Shown: piece after piece, positions 1-12,305 of the stretch
Position numbering within the stretch: position 1 is the stretch's first letter
Layout: every line of letters begins with the position of its first letter
Origin: Nissolia schottii
Lineage: Eukaryota; Streptophyta; Magnoliopsida; Fabales; Fabaceae
DNA length: 64,000 bases
Assembly (NCBI GenBank): GCA_003254905.1
Contig: QANU01013949.1
Location: 124,001 to 188,000 of the forward strand
Direction of reading: 5' to 3'
The notes under the pieces: model-generated
What the model was told of the DNA's origin: nothing
Databases searched by the model: none
What the model saw: only the letters and a program-made list of their open reading frames with translations
Position numbers and translations under genes: made by a program

Positions 1-834
1 ACATCATTCCTCTATCTGTTGTTATTGTTTGAGGAACGCCAAAACAATGTATTATATTCTTAATGAAATCGATGATCGCATTTTGGGTCACCTCGTTCAA
101 AGGTATAACTTTGACCCATTTCGTAAAATAGTCAACTGCCACTAATATAAACTTGTGTCCTTTTAACGAATTAGGATTAATTTGACCAATCAGATCCATT
201 GGCCATCCTTTGAAGGGCCAGGGTTTTAATATCACATGCAACTCTGTTGCGGGTACGTGTTGTAGAGGTCCATGCTTTTGACAATTAATAAATGACTTGG
301 TCATTTCATAACAATCTTTAATCATTGTAGGCCAAAATAATCGTTGTCGACGTAGTAACCATTTCATCTTGTCGCTAGCTTGATGTGCTCCACAAATCTC
401 TTTGTGGACTTCATCCATTGCTAAACGGGTGCCTTCCGGCCCAATACATTCTGCTAGATTCCCGTCGCACCCTTTTCTTAGTAATACGTTATTCAAAATA
501 ACCTAATTCAATGCAATCACCTTCACTTTCTTGTCGACAAGTTTGTGAGGGTCTGTCAAGTAATCTATTATCGGTTTTCTCCAATCTTGATTACTTATTG
601 ACATAATCGTCAAAGCATCTTTGTACTCGACAGGTGTGCCGTCTAATTTTAAAGTTGTCATTTTCTTGATTAATCTTGGCGACACCCTATATCCTGAGGC
701 GAGTTGAGCAAATTTATTTGCTTCCCAATTTGCTTCTCTTGGGATATGACGAATAACTACATCATCGATGTGAGAGATTAACTCAACTACTCTCTGTTTC
801 AACAGATTCAAATGATCATTACGACACTGGAATT
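1..834 (-). mobile_element. Ty3/gypsy retrotransposon pol remnant (RNase H to integrase), truncated
   Basis: Reading the minus strand from about 834 down to 1 gives the end of an RNase H domain (with IPREANWEANKFAQLASGY near 750-700), then a zinc-binding integrase N-terminus with paired His and Cys residues (about 430-270), then the integrase core with its first two acidic positions visible in WPMDLIG (about 200) and TTDRG (about 15). This RNase H to integrase order is that of Ty3/gypsy pol. One in-frame TAG at 503-505 interrupts the frame between RNase H and integrase; after it the frame is open to the window edge. The RNase H part is cut off at about 834, and no LTR is visible here. The copy is therefore partial and probably inactive, although more of it may lie to the left of the window. 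Confidence 0.9.
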
Positions 835-900
835 AGTACATAAGTTTACTTATTTTTAACTAAAGAAAAAAGAAATGATACATGAAACACATTTCATGAA

Positions 901-1128
901 TCAAAAATGCTTTATGTACACCCAATTTTATACACCCATACATACACCATTAATAATGTACAAACTTTATTCTCATGAGTACACAAACATTACAAATTTA
1001 TAGATGATATTCTTAATTATACTTAATTAAGTGCACAAACATTATAGGCATTAAAACACAAACTTTATGCATTTAAGTATAGAGTGTATGTATGGTGTAT
1101 ATTATTTGGTGTACGTGTAGCAAGACTC
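901..1128. mobile_element. MITE-like element, family A, copy 1
   Basis: An AT-rich stretch of about 228 bp whose two ends are inverted copies (about TGCTACATGTACACC on the left, with a decayed TTT; GGTGTACGTGTAGCA on the right). It carries no coding capacity. A second copy in the same orientation lies at 7134-7361 and matches along its whole length, including the internal TACTTAATTAAGTGCACAAA segment. No clear target-site duplication was found, so the exact ends are approximate. Confidence 0.75.
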
Positions 1129-2513
1129 TTTATGAATTTGATATGTCTAGAGCTCTAAATGGTTTATTATTGTTGAAATGTGTCAGAAGTTACTTTACTC
1201 GAGATTAGCAAATCAAATGTTTATCCTTTAAATGTTAGATTAATTAAGCTTGATCAACCTTCTTTGGTTAGTTACAACAACTTAACGTGCTTTTTTAGTT
1301 GTGAACATTATTAAAAACAAGGCTTTGAAACTTGCTAAGTGAAAGATCTTTTGCAAATTAGATGAGTGTTTACATTATAAAAAGGAGATTATTGCAAAAT
1401 TTACTTTAGAGATATAATAACTGATGATTTTTAATTTAATGTATGAAACATTTTCATTTTAATAATCTAACGGTGAGATATCTTATTTTACCCTCTCAAG
1501 TAAGGGACCTTAGAGGATCTAAATCCTAGTGTAGCTAATCTTGTGTGTATGTTGTGTATAGTTTATATAGACATTGTTTTATATACTACTTTTATATAAC
1601 AATTAATTTACTTCTAAGTTTATATGTTATATAAATTTAGATCGACTTCTTTGTGATTTTCTACAAAAATAAAAATAAAATAGTTAGCCCCCTTGCTGTT
1701 AAATTCCTGGCTCCGTCCCTGCGTACATTAATTGTGAAGGCAAAACAGAATGAGCAAATCAAAGGACAAAGTCGACAATACTTCAATTCAATGTCTTTCA
1801 TGGAACCAACGCAAATTACCCGTGGTTCTGATGTTCTTGTTGATGCATCGTTTATGCCTAACTTAGACATCTCGACATGATTTCTCATCACTTGCATTAG
1901 TTCGAATGACTTCTAGCAAGATATCATGATATTTAGGTGAATCATGGAAATGGATTTTTTTCATGTTAATTCTTCACGTGACCTTGTCATATGCGATCTG
2001 CCATCATTAATGATTAGGGATTATACATGACTTCGTCATGTAAAAAACCATTTTGGAATTGTGTTGAAGTTTACTTCATTTGTTGTTTCAAAAAGGTCCA
2101 TTAGTGCCTTGGTCTTGAGCACATTACAGCACACAAGGCAATTGAGTAAACTTTCAAATTCGTCCATGGGGTTGTCAGCATCGAGCAAGTTTGTTTCAGG
2201 TTATAACAATGATCATATTAGCCTCTAAAATTGTCAAAAGTCAGTCAAGTTAGTTATTTGACAATGATCAGATTAGTCTTTACTAACTTTTGGCATCCTT
2301 AGGGACTAATATGACAATTTTCATAAGTTGATAATGAACTTAACTAATGCTGACAACTCTAAGAACAAATTTAAAGGTTTTGTCCAAGACAATTTCATAT
2401 TTGAGTTGCCAATCAATTGATACTCTCGTTTCACACACCGTCAGAAACTGTGTTTGTGTGTTTGAAAGTTGAGGGGAGAATCACTTTAAATCTTGTTTTG
2501 TTGGTTTATATAG
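1129..2513. other. Intergenic AT-rich stretch, no gene recognised
   Basis: Open frames of up to 75 codons near 1653-1880 show no recognisable domain and overlap on both strands. Any earlier exons of the B3-domain locus that follows would be expected here, but I could not identify one. Nothing else can be supported. Confidence 0.5.
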
Positions 2514-2795
2514 GCGCCTTCGATCTCCTTAGATCTTCCTAAAGTTGAGGTTCCTGCTGTTCTCAAATGTGGAGGCAAGAGCTGGAAATTGAGTTATAGT
2601 GGACGCAAGTACTTCAACACTAATGGCTGGGGAAACTTTGTTAAGGAAAATCGTTTGAAGGAGGGAGACGCCTGTGTTTTCGAACTCATGGAAAACAATC
2701 AAGAGAAACTCGTCTTTGAAGTTCAGATTCTTAGAGGTGACATCCCATCAAAAATTCCAGGCCAGAGTGCAGCAGTGCCAATATTCATTGAATAG
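2514..2795 (+). CDS. B3 DNA-binding domain protein, terminal exon only (partial gene or pseudogene)
   Basis: An open frame of 93 codons follows a good acceptor (TTTATATAG, AG at 2512-2513) and ends with TAG at 2793-2795. It reads as the C-terminal part of a plant B3 domain: a DLP-VEVPAVLKCGGKSW strand segment, the GRKYFNTNGWGNFVKEN helix-loop core, then LKEGDACVFEL, the segment that closes the B3 barrel. B3 proteins are nuclear, sequence-specific DNA-binding factors. No upstream exon with start codon or further B3 repeat is recognisable in the 1.7 kb between the retrotransposon remnant and this exon. It is therefore either the last exon of a gene with diverged or distant exons, or an orphan duplicate left by rearrangement. 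The exon itself has no frameshift or internal stop. Confidence 0.7.
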   Translation, partial: APSISLDLPKVEVPAVLKCGGKSWKLSYSGRKYFNTNGWGNFVKENRLKEGDACVFELMENNQEKLVFEVQILRGDIPSKIPGQSAAVPIFIE

Positions 2796-4348
2796 TATTG
2801 CAATGCATTTCAATTTTCCTTTCCTGCGTCTAACTAGCAGAACTTAGCCTCGTGTGTTTGGAAACCACCTTTAAGAGATGGTTCTGGGTTATAGGATGCT
2901 TTATTTGTACTCGTATATTTAGACTCATTGCCCCAATGTACACAAAAATTGTAGTGTCTATCTTTAGGCGGTTTGTTAAATGACTTTCTCCTAGACAGTG
3001 AGTCGGGGGGAGAGAAATGAGTATAAGGACCATTTCTCTTAAAGTTATGTGTTTTATGCTTCGCATCAACAGGCTTAGCTAAATTAATGCCGTTGAAATT
3101 GTGTTATACAAACACACTATAATTTTAAGGGATGTTGGTACGAGAAGAATAAGAACAAATTCATGTGCTATATAGAAAGTGAAGGAAAAAAAATGGTGGA
3201 CATTGTGAAATTCATGGGTCAAATGTGTGTAGAGATAAAATTAACAACAAATTGTCATAATGCTAAATGAACTAAAATTTTTTAATATTCAACATTGTTT
3301 TGTTCAAGTTCATATTGAAAATTTTTGGTTGATTTAGCATTACTCTTCTAGTGTTATTACAAAAATCACAAAGGCGAAAAATGTTTTAGTACAATCGAAC
3401 ATTTTTTTGTAAATTATTCGGGCTAACTTTGAACACAATAGAACATTCTTTGTTAACTCTTGGTTGGATAGTTTGTTCAAGTATACGTTGTTATTCTTGA
3501 TTCTTGTAGAGATAAGATCCTTTAAATTTTAGAGGAAATACCAAATAAAAATTTCAACATTCAACCATGCTGGTTGCAAGCATTCATGCAAATTATGAAT
3601 TCAAAGTCTAATATGAAAAGCAAAGGTCCGTTTAGAACAATCTTTAGATTCTTAAAACTATTTTGCTATGTCATTAGAGGAGAAAATTTGAACTGTTTTA
3701 AGAGGAAACACCAACAACTAATTCGAAAATAACAGCTACAATAAACAAACCGTATTTCACCAAGTAAATTCAGCTACATAGATCTGACAATGCATGTTTG
3801 TCACAAAATGTATAGTAATGTTCAGACAATTAACATCTAATTTCTTCTTCATAACATCGACATCTTTGTCGTGACAACAGCTAATTCGATGCTATCTCAA
3901 TTTCAAATGATCATAATATTTAGGAACTTAAATGTACAATGACAAATAGCTGGCGCTAGTTGATGTACCCTTTGTCACCATTACAACACATTTGGACCTG
4001 CTAAGAAATACTGAAATAGCGTCACTACTAAAGTATTACAAGTTGAGACCTGCTAAGAAAGTTAAAAGCAGATTAATAGAAAAAGTTATCTCACAACCAC
4101 CAAAGTGGTAAATTACACATTGGTCCATCGAAGCCCCAAATTGGAGATCAATGTAGGAAGAGGATTGTCTTCAAGACTAAAATGTAACAGCAAAACTAAA
4201 GACCAATTGCAGTTCTAATGAAAGATTCGACAACTAGATGTTTTCTATAAATAAACCAATGTCGAGAAACATAATCCAGGGGTTCCATCTATCACCCCAT
4301 AAACCAAAACTTTCAACCCTTATTAATCTGTTCAACAAGACTAATGAT
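2796..4348. other. Intergenic stretch between B3 exon and bL9 gene
   Basis: No coding potential is recognised. The DNA is AT-rich. The right part probably includes the 3' untranslated region of the minus-strand ribosomal protein gene. Confidence 0.45.
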
Positions 4349-6941
4349 TTATTTACTCCGAATTTTAACTTTAAAATTCCAATTAACCATGCCCTCTGGC
4401 AAAGGGATGGACCTTGGTAAACGCAGCGGCACCTCATATTCTCCTACTGTTGATAAAGGCATTGGAAGATGCAGGTTTTCGGGTGCAATGTTAACACAAA
4501 GTTGTCTTGCGACCTAAAATTAGCACAGCACATAAAGTCAGTACTAGGGGAAACCTCGTATGCAAAATTAAAATTCAATACATACATTTTTCATAATCTC
4601 AGATCATAAATATGGATGTAGCTTTTCAGTCATTAAATTGAAAGTAAAACAAGAAATTAATAACATATAAAAATGAATCGCAATTTTCTTTAGTAAGAAA
4701 CCAATTTTCATTCAAATCAGACACCAACTACAGCAGAAACACCAACATCTAAAACAAACTTGGGGTTCTGTTCAATTTCAGAATAAAGATGTGGCTTAGA
4801 AAGAGAGCACAAGCTAGAGAAAGCAATGATTATTTGCTTAGAAAGTCTTTATCACTATGTTAAGTGCCCAATATTTACTAGAGTTAAGGAAAAAAAAAAA
4901 GGTTAGTAGGTAATATAGGACAAGAGGGCAGAAGAAGGAATTAGGTGGTAAAAAAACTTGCTTACATTGCAAGGAGAGGGGGAATAAAGGGGAAAACGAT
5001 TAGAAGCAAAGATAAGTGGTCAGATAGGTAGGGGCGGATGGTATCCAGCTCTTGAGCAATGAAATTGGGGCTTTGGGCAGGGGTGAGCAAGCCCTCAAAG
5101 TTCTGCAGGGATTATCTTTTTCGGTTTTTCCATGCAATCAAGAGGTATTTTCCCAATAGTAAGGAGCTTGACTCTGTTGCTTCTCATCAGTCTCTATCAC
5201 ACCAACACTGTCATAACATAAGGAAGTCCTACTTTTCTTTTTCCCCTGAACATTAGACGTTTCAATCTACCTTATTTGACCCTCTTTCCATTGATTGAAA
5301 AAGTTGTTGGAGTTCTTTCTGGTTCTATTATCATATCAAGATAAATAGAGTAACCCACTTTTAAACTATGCAGAACAAGCATTACCTCAGCCACAAGAAC
5401 TTCTTTTGTAACAGGTGAGCGTATCTCCAAGGGATCGTCTTTAGATGCCCGTGACTTTGCTTTCTGAACATTGATTAATCTCCGCAGGACCTATTAGATG
5501 ATCACGTACGGATCCATATCAAAATACCATATATCAAATTGTGATATTTAAAATGAAAGACTATCAAATTACGAAGAAAATATTCCAAATTTTACGACTT
5601 TCACAATTACATATTTGAGAGTATCATCACAATACGTACACTAATTTGAAATTTTAACCACTATACATATAAAAAAAAATCTCAAAATAGTCCGTGTGTA
5701 TTTAGCTATGCCAAGCTCCCCAATGAATGAAAATAATATAAAGGAATCATTTAACTAGAAAAGGGAAATGATATCCTTTAAAAAAAAGAAAAAGAGAGAA
5801 TCGTGGATTTAGACCCAAACAGCAATGAACAGCTTTTAAGAGTAAACTACAAACCAGCTTAGCTCTAGCAAGACGAAGCGCAGCCTTTTCATACTCTTTC
5901 ATCATATCTTGTTTTGACTCTTTAACCACCGTGACATCTTTCTGTTCTTCTCCCTCGGCTGGTTGATAGACCTGAAACATGGAAAACATAACACTAGTAA
6001 TCGGCAAAGGCAGAGAAATTTTTAAGGACCAAGAATATGAGCATAGATTGTTTGACAATGCCCACAATACACACATTCACATAAACATTATCACATTGAG
6101 AATTTCAAAAAGTTATTCTAAAGGATAGTAATGCAGAAAATTGAAAGTAGAGGAACAAATCAACACGATGATGAAGAGAAATTCTTGCATGCTCCTGAGG
6201 AGCACATTTAGTACTTAAAAATGAATGGTATCAACCATTGATTTCTGTTTATAGTATTTAAAAAACATACGATAGACAAAAAATGAATGGTCGTTAATGT
6301 TCCTGGAGCAGCGGAGTTAGCGAATAGCCAAATACTCGCTATGAACACCGTGCTAGCGCCACTATAACCCCTACGAATAACATGGCAGTGTGCTCCATTT
6401 CCGCTACGCTATAGCTGCTTTTTAATAACACAGTTAAGCACACAAGACTTTCTGGATGATAAATGGCACTGCCTGAGCAATCACATAGATATGAATAGAG
6501 CAGAACAGAGACCAATGGAAAAAAGAAGGAAAAAAAAAAACAAAACAAAACAAAACCTGGCGCTGCTCGGTTACAAGATGCGCAAACTTGTCAATGTTAG
6601 GGACGGCAAGGAGCTTGGGCATAAGGTGGTTGCGGAAATACCCAGGGGCAACTTTGACAGTATCACCAGCCTTTCCCAGCTTATCAATGTCCTACATAAA
6701 TTGGGAATTTTGAAATGTTAAACAAAAACGCGAATAGAATCCATTCATTGCAGAACAGAAAACAGAGATCAAGACTCTAGAGAATTACAGTTGTGAGGAT
6801 GACTTGGAGCTTCCTGATGTAGCGAAGTCCCTGAGGAGCATACAAGAGAGGGTTTACCGCAACACTGTCGTAATTGTTGGCATCTCTGAATCTGAGGATC
6901 TGCCTAACACCATGCCTGCCGTATCGGAGATAACAACCCAT
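4349..6941 (-). CDS. Organelle-type (probably mitochondrial) ribosomal protein bL9
   Basis: Five exons on the minus strand: 6941-6789, 6691-6557, 5971-5855, 5490-5386 and 4513-4349. All introns are GT-AG and phase 0, giving 224 residues. Residues about 45-75 match the bacterial L9 N-terminal domain: LQVILTTDIDKLGKAGDTV followed by KVAPGYFRNHLMPK, which fits the L9 signature (G..G....V..GY..N..L). L9 binds domain V of large-subunit rRNA beside L1. The middle is a charged helix (EYEKAALRLARAKL). The C-terminal part (PLEIRSPVTKEVLVAE, then an LP-rich tail) is the longer eukaryotic version. The ATG at 6941 starts MGCYLRYGRHGVRQ, a basic N-terminus that could target an organelle. It resembles the Arabidopsis locus I recall as At5g53070. 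Mitochondrial rather than plastid location is inferred from the lack of a long Ser-rich transit peptide. Confidence 0.92.
6175..6312. mobile_element. MITE-like element, family B, partial copy in bL9 intron 2
   Basis: The left arm (AGAGAAAT.CTTGCATGCTCC followed by GGAGCACATTTAGTAC) and a shorter inverted right arm (GTTAATGTTCCTGGAGCA) flank a CAACCATTGATTTCTG core. The same arms and core occur at 27449-27628 in an intron of the glucosidase II beta gene. The outer right arm is missing here. It is non-coding. Confidence 0.6.
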
Positions 6942-7133
6942 TTAGCCGGCTGAGTCGCCTCTCGTGGTGGATGACGGGGTCGAGCAGAGGGCGGCGTTGT
7001 GATTTGGGATGTTTTTGGGTGCTGCAGCTGGGCTTGGGCCTTTTTCTTTTAGCTGGGCTTGGATTAGAGTGACGAAATTATTGGAAGAGACACTCAAACA
7101 ACACTTACGTTTTCAGAAAACTTAAATGAACAT

Positions 7134-7361
7134 TCAAAAATGCTACATGTACACCCAATTTCATACACCCATACATACACTATTAATAATGCACAAACTT
7201 TATTCTCACAAGTGCACAAACATTACAAACTTGTAAATGATACTCTCAACTATACTTAATTAAGTGCACAAACATTACATGAGTTAAAACACAAACTTTA
7301 TGTATATAAATACGAGGTGTATGTATGGTGTATGGTTTTTGGTGTACGTGTAGCAGAACTC
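7134..7361. mobile_element. MITE-like element, family A, copy 2
   Basis: About 228 bp with inverted ends TGCTACATGTACACC and GGTGTACGTGTAGCA. It matches the copy at 901-1128 from end to end in the same orientation. It lies about 190 bp upstream of the bL9 start codon, so it may be in or next to that gene's promoter. Confidence 0.8.
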
Positions 7362-8814
7362 ATTTTAGTCGAAAAAAATTGGAAAATAAATCATCTTATG
7401 TCAAAATTTGTATGTTTGATTATGTGAAAAGTGATAAAGATACAAGTTTAAAATAAATGGAACACTCTTAAAATGTGTGAGACTCAATTCAAACTTTTGT
7501 GTCACAACCAAGCATGATTAATTTTGACATGAGAGAATTCATTCCCATAGAAATGTGAAGCTGAATAGCATTCACTCAATCACGATACAAGCATGACACA
7601 CCATATTCTTAAAAGTGTGGGACATTCAATGAGTTGTAACTCAAGTGATACCTCTCTTAATAAACTTGTGTCAAGGGGTAATGTTGGGTTAAGGATTTGG
7701 ACATGTCCTATCTCAATCCCTTAACAAAAGATTTAAGGAATTTGTCACTTGAGCTACAATTTATTGGTTGACCTACACATTTAAGAATCCAGTGTGTGTC
7801 ATGCTTGTGTGTCAAGCAAAGGACTATTTGAAACAATCTCTACTTTCTTCAATTATTCTAGCTACTTGCTATGCTACATGGTGATTTTTTTCATTCTCGA
7901 AGTAAAATCAATTAAAATACCAAAGTAAGAAAAGAAAGATAGAAATATAAGACTCTTTGAATTAACTTAAAATAGAACAATATTTTTTAGCATATCTGAA
8001 AAGAAAATAAAACAACTTTTTTTGCTAAAATTCTTTCAGTATAAGTATTTTTTTCAAGAGTTTTATCTTGCATTTGTCAACTACTTTTACTGAGAATTAC
8101 TTCTATTTCCATTTTTTTTTAAATAAAACATTACAAACTTTAAAAAGTGGACTTTTAACTTATTTTCTCTAAGTTTTTTTTTAAGTTGTATTTAAACACT
8201 TATTTTTAAAAGAATAATTATTATTTTAATCCAATCCAAATAGATTCATATTAATAAAGACATAAAAAGAGGGAAAAGGAAGGGATGTCGTATTAACTTT
8301 ACTAAAAACCTTGATAGAGAAAGATTAAAAATAATAAATAAAAGAGTGCACAAATAGGCCATATCATTTTGTGTTATTTATAGAATTCATTTTATGTTTT
8401 ATATAAAGCAGTGGAGAATTATGGAACAAAATTTACTTGGTTTCAGATATGGTACAACTCAGTCATGATTCTCTTTGGTCTGCACAACCAACGAATTATT
8501 CTCTAAAATCTGAATAGGGTTAACAGCTGATTCGATGCTATCTCAATTTCAATTGACCATAACATTGAGGAACTTTGAAGTTTGAATGTACAATGACAAC
8601 AGTTAGTGCTAGCTAATAAGGAACTTTCACTGTCCTTGTGATCACAATCATTCCCAGAGCAACAACCCCTTGTCACAGATACAAAACATTTGGACCATGA
8701 TTGAATCTCAAGTACAACAATGCTCAACTATTATGTAATGAAAGATTAAACCTCAATTTCAAGTATTCAGGGTAATAACAAGGGATAATTTCATGAAAAT
8801 CAGAGTCTGTTCAT
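7362..8814. other. Intergenic stretch between bL9 promoter side and splicing factor 3' end
   Basis: AT-rich and non-coding as far as I can read. The part near 8500-8814 is likely 3' untranslated sequence of the minus-strand splicing-factor gene. A motif around TTCGATGCTATCTCAATTTC occurs at about 8531 and also near 3886, which suggests a dispersed repeat. Confidence 0.4.
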
Positions 8815-11800
8815 TTAGGTAAAACCAGGAATTTCTCCTGGCATTGGAGCTAACTCGTTCTTGCCAAACTTGTCTTCGTCGTAAAATGAAGCACGCACCA
8901 CTCTACCTCCAAAGTACCGACCATCAAGGTCAATAAGTGCTTTAGTTGTTTCTTCCGATCTTTCAAACTGCACAAATATTCTAACAGCTTCATCAACAGG
9001 AAAATTTGGCTCTGTTATCTCAAATATCAGAACCCGAGTTACTGTCCCATACTTGGCACATTCAGACCCGACCTCATCTTCCAATTCATCATCTACCTCA
9101 CCAGGACCAACCTTCAACAAGAGAGCACAAATTGCGTGTCATGTATCACAACTACTACAAAGATACCAAATGCATTTTGGATGAACTAATGCAATCACCA
9201 TTGAGGAGTAAATCACAAGGCATCAAAGAGTACAAAAAAAGCACACGTGTGCACACACAATGACACTTACCTAGATGACCAACTACAGTTTCAGGATACA
9301 AGCAGTCAAGTACCAACCCTACAGGGCCTCTACTAATACTTAGACATGTGATAAAATCACAATTATTGCTTCATTTTTTTGGGATTAGAGAGCTTTCAGC
9401 ATTCCCAAGTTTTTTGTTTTGGTTTTCACCGGGAAGCGGGTGAGAGGACTGTCATTATTTCTTCCTTAGGAAGGAAAACTTTTTCTCCCCTCTTTTTTCT
9501 GAGAAAATTACTTATATTGATGTTAAACACATTCAAATTAACACTACAATTTGATTTTGTTGCTTTGTGATCAAAACTCGCCACTTATAATGCACAAACC
9601 ACAAAAGAAAACTAATTATACACACCAATATGTTTTGCCCATTGTTCAAACAGTTTATAACAGAAACAGCTGAAGAAGCAAGTCAACGATTATCAACCAT
9701 TTCAGTGCATGCACAAAGTCAAGAGACACTTATCACCATATGATCTCCCATAGAAGAACAGAATATTGGAACTACAAAAAGGCATCTCACAAAATTCCAA
9801 TAACTTCCATCATAGGAAATGAAAATAGAAATCAGTCATTTAGCTTTAATACAATATATCACACTGGCATCATGAAGCAATACAAGTCCTGAATGACTAA
9901 ACCCTAATTTCCAAACTACTCTAAGAAAAGGACACTTGAAAAACAAGATGCTCATCTCTACTGAGGGAAAAAGAGGTTAACCAGCAAATTAATCATGCTA
10001 GATATACACAGTCGCAGTGGCATTTTTTATGATTCAACACTTGGAAAGGAAGTAACAGAGACTCCCACATCATCATCAACTTCAACAATAAAAGAAAGAA
10101 TGGACATCTAACAGAGAAGCAAAGTGATTAACCAGCAAATTAGCCATGCTAGATATACGCAGTAGCATACTTGATGGTTCAACACTTGGAAAGGCAGTAA
10201 GACAGACTTCTACATCATCATCAACTTCGACAATAACGAAAGAATGAACATCTAAAACAGAAGCACAAAGAATGATGCTTGCTGACATGCCCTCCCTTCA
10301 TAACTAAACTAAGCCATATAATATCACCATTTGCAATATTGTTATTATTCTCACCTACTCCAATCAGTTTCCAGTTCTTTAAACGTATTGATACGACATC
10401 ACCAATCACATAATGAAGTTTATTTGGGAGGAGAAAATGACAGACTGATATACACTTCCCAGATTTTCTCCGAACAAGACAAAAACAAGAGAAATGGGCA
10501 GCAAAAGCAAAAAATACTAGATCAGTTGTACACCAACATTAAATTGGAATGGTCAAAGGAAAGGCTAGATAATAACTGTATAAGAATAAAGAGGGATTTC
10601 CACTAATTTTTAGTGGTTGTATGAGACAATGACTTCACATGCACAACTCCCTGCCAACCAACTAACATGGGCTTCTTCTAGTGCTTTGAGAAAATATGGC
10701 TACTATGACTTAAAAAACATAAGATATCGCAGAACTTGAAACTCCAAAGAGACAAGATTGAAATTATGATTTCATATTTAAAGAGTGCAGACCATACTTC
10801 CATTCAAGTAGTTGATTTCGCCAGAACAGAAGCCCAATAGATAATAGAGAAACATATTGGCATAAAATTCTTATTCTGTTCTTTCTAAACTTCTTTTTAA
10901 TTAATCAAGCCTCAATATTCAAATATACATTTACTTAAGCCCCCCAAAAGGTGCTGGTCCAACTTCCTCTTAGTTACATTCATTCTTCATCTAATCAATT
11001 CTTGTATGTCTAATTGTCTATTCATCCATGCATAACAGACCAACAGCTATACAATTGACATCTTACGATTTTAAAAAAAAAAAAAAAAAAAACTATGATG
11101 ATGAAAACAACAAGGATAACAATTACTTAAACTAGACAGTGAGAAGTACAAGGCGCATATGATGAGAACAAAATGAGCATAGCTATTAGACCGGCCTGAA
11201 ATTTTAACAAACTATGCATCATCAAATAGGCTAACCGGTTCACAAATTATTCATACACTTCACGACCTTATCATTCATATCATCTTCATATAATGATATA
11301 GGAAATCTCAAGTTCTAACATCACTAATTAAGGACTAGGAAGCACATAAGCATTCAAATCAAATCAGCACAAATGAGTCTAATCACAAATGCAGCAGCAA
11401 TGAATCCATTCGACGAATACACATACCATGTTTCTAAGCAGCAGTACCCTGGTAGGCACACCATTGAAGTTGACACTCTTAACCTTCTTCTCCTGCTTGC
11501 TGCTACTGTTGTCACTGGCATTGACAATAACCCCAGCTCTTCTATCAGTCTTCTTCGCCATCAAAGGAGTGGTGATCCCTTGCTCCTGCTTCCCAAGCCC
11601 TTGCCCTTCCTTCCACCCCATCTTCGCCATCATCCTCTGCGCCGCCGTCATCTGCCCGCCGGCTCCGACCCCCAGCCCGCCCGTCTCCGACTTCCCGATA
11701 GTAAATCCGTCCGCATTCCCAGGAGGCGGCGACGGCGATCTTGGCACCGGTGCCCCGCTCCCGCTCATTGTGGCGCGCCTCCTCCACGCCTCTTCACCGG

Positions 11801-12305
11801 AAATGTTCAACCTAGAATCTCCCCCGCCGCCGCCGTAGTCCCTCTCTCTCTCCCTTTCCTCCCTCTCCCTCTTCTCTCTCTCCCTCTCCTCCTCCTCATG
11901 GCGCCGCCGCTCCAGCTCCCTCATCATCTCCGCCTCCCTGACCTTCCTCTTTCGCTCCCGCCGGTACTCGTCGTAGTCGTTGGGCCGCGCGGGGTCGTAC
12001 TCCTCGATCACCGTCGACTGGACGCCCACCAGCGCCGTCTGGTGGTGCGCGGCGTCGTCGGGGATAACCGGAGGCGGCGGGGGTGGTGCAGGGGCGGCGG
12101 GAATGGAGGGGGTTTTGGGGAGGGGTTTCGGTTTGTTTAGGGATCTGAGGAGGGTCTGGGGAGGAGCGAAGACGGAGGCGGGTTTGCGGAGGGTGGCGGG
12201 GGCCATCTTGGTGCTGGTGGACCATACGGTGGAGTTGTTGGTGGGCTTGTTGTCTTCCTCAGCCGAAGACGGCGGAGGAAGGTCTCCATAGAGGCCACCC
12301 AACAT
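8815..12305 (-). CDS. DRT111: DRT111/SPF45-type splicing factor, G-patch plus RRM
   Basis: Two exons, 12305-11427 and 9111-8815, with a single phase-0 intron of 2.3 kb; 391 residues, close to the known plant size. It starts MLGGLYGDLPPP at the ATG 12305; a slightly longer frame would need a non-ATG start. In order there are a proline-rich N-terminus, an Arg/Glu-rich helix (about residues 110-155), a glycine patch, a G-patch domain (about 220-261: TAAQRMMAKMGWKEGQGLGK) and a C-terminal RRM of the UHM type (about 284-375) with the R-Y-F element in DGRYFGGRVVRASFY. SPF45-family proteins join the early spliceosome and affect 3' splice-site choice; in Arabidopsis this protein is linked to DNA-damage tolerance, light and ABA responses (family knowledge). 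The intron falls just at the start of the RRM. Exon 1 is GC-rich, unlike its surroundings, which creates long antisense open frames. Confidence 0.95.
9977..10278. repeat. Tandem duplication (about 151 bp x 2) in splicing-factor intron
   Basis: The unit starting TTAACCAGCAAATTA occurs at 9977 and again at 10128. Both carry CATGCTAGATATAC, TTCAACACTTGGAAAGG and ACATCATCATCAACTTC in the same order, with scattered substitutions and small indels. It lies entirely within the single intron of the gene. Confidence 0.85.

Noticed and set aside
1653-1897. Possible first exon of the B3 gene or a small gene
   Set aside because: Open on both strands with no family signature, no credible donor site joined to the B3 exon in phase.
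11373-12140. Long plus-strand open frame (255 codons), with others at 11428-11838 and 11980-12291
   Set aside because: They are antisense to GC-rich exon 1 of the splicing-factor gene; Pro/Leu/Arg-rich translation with no family signature.
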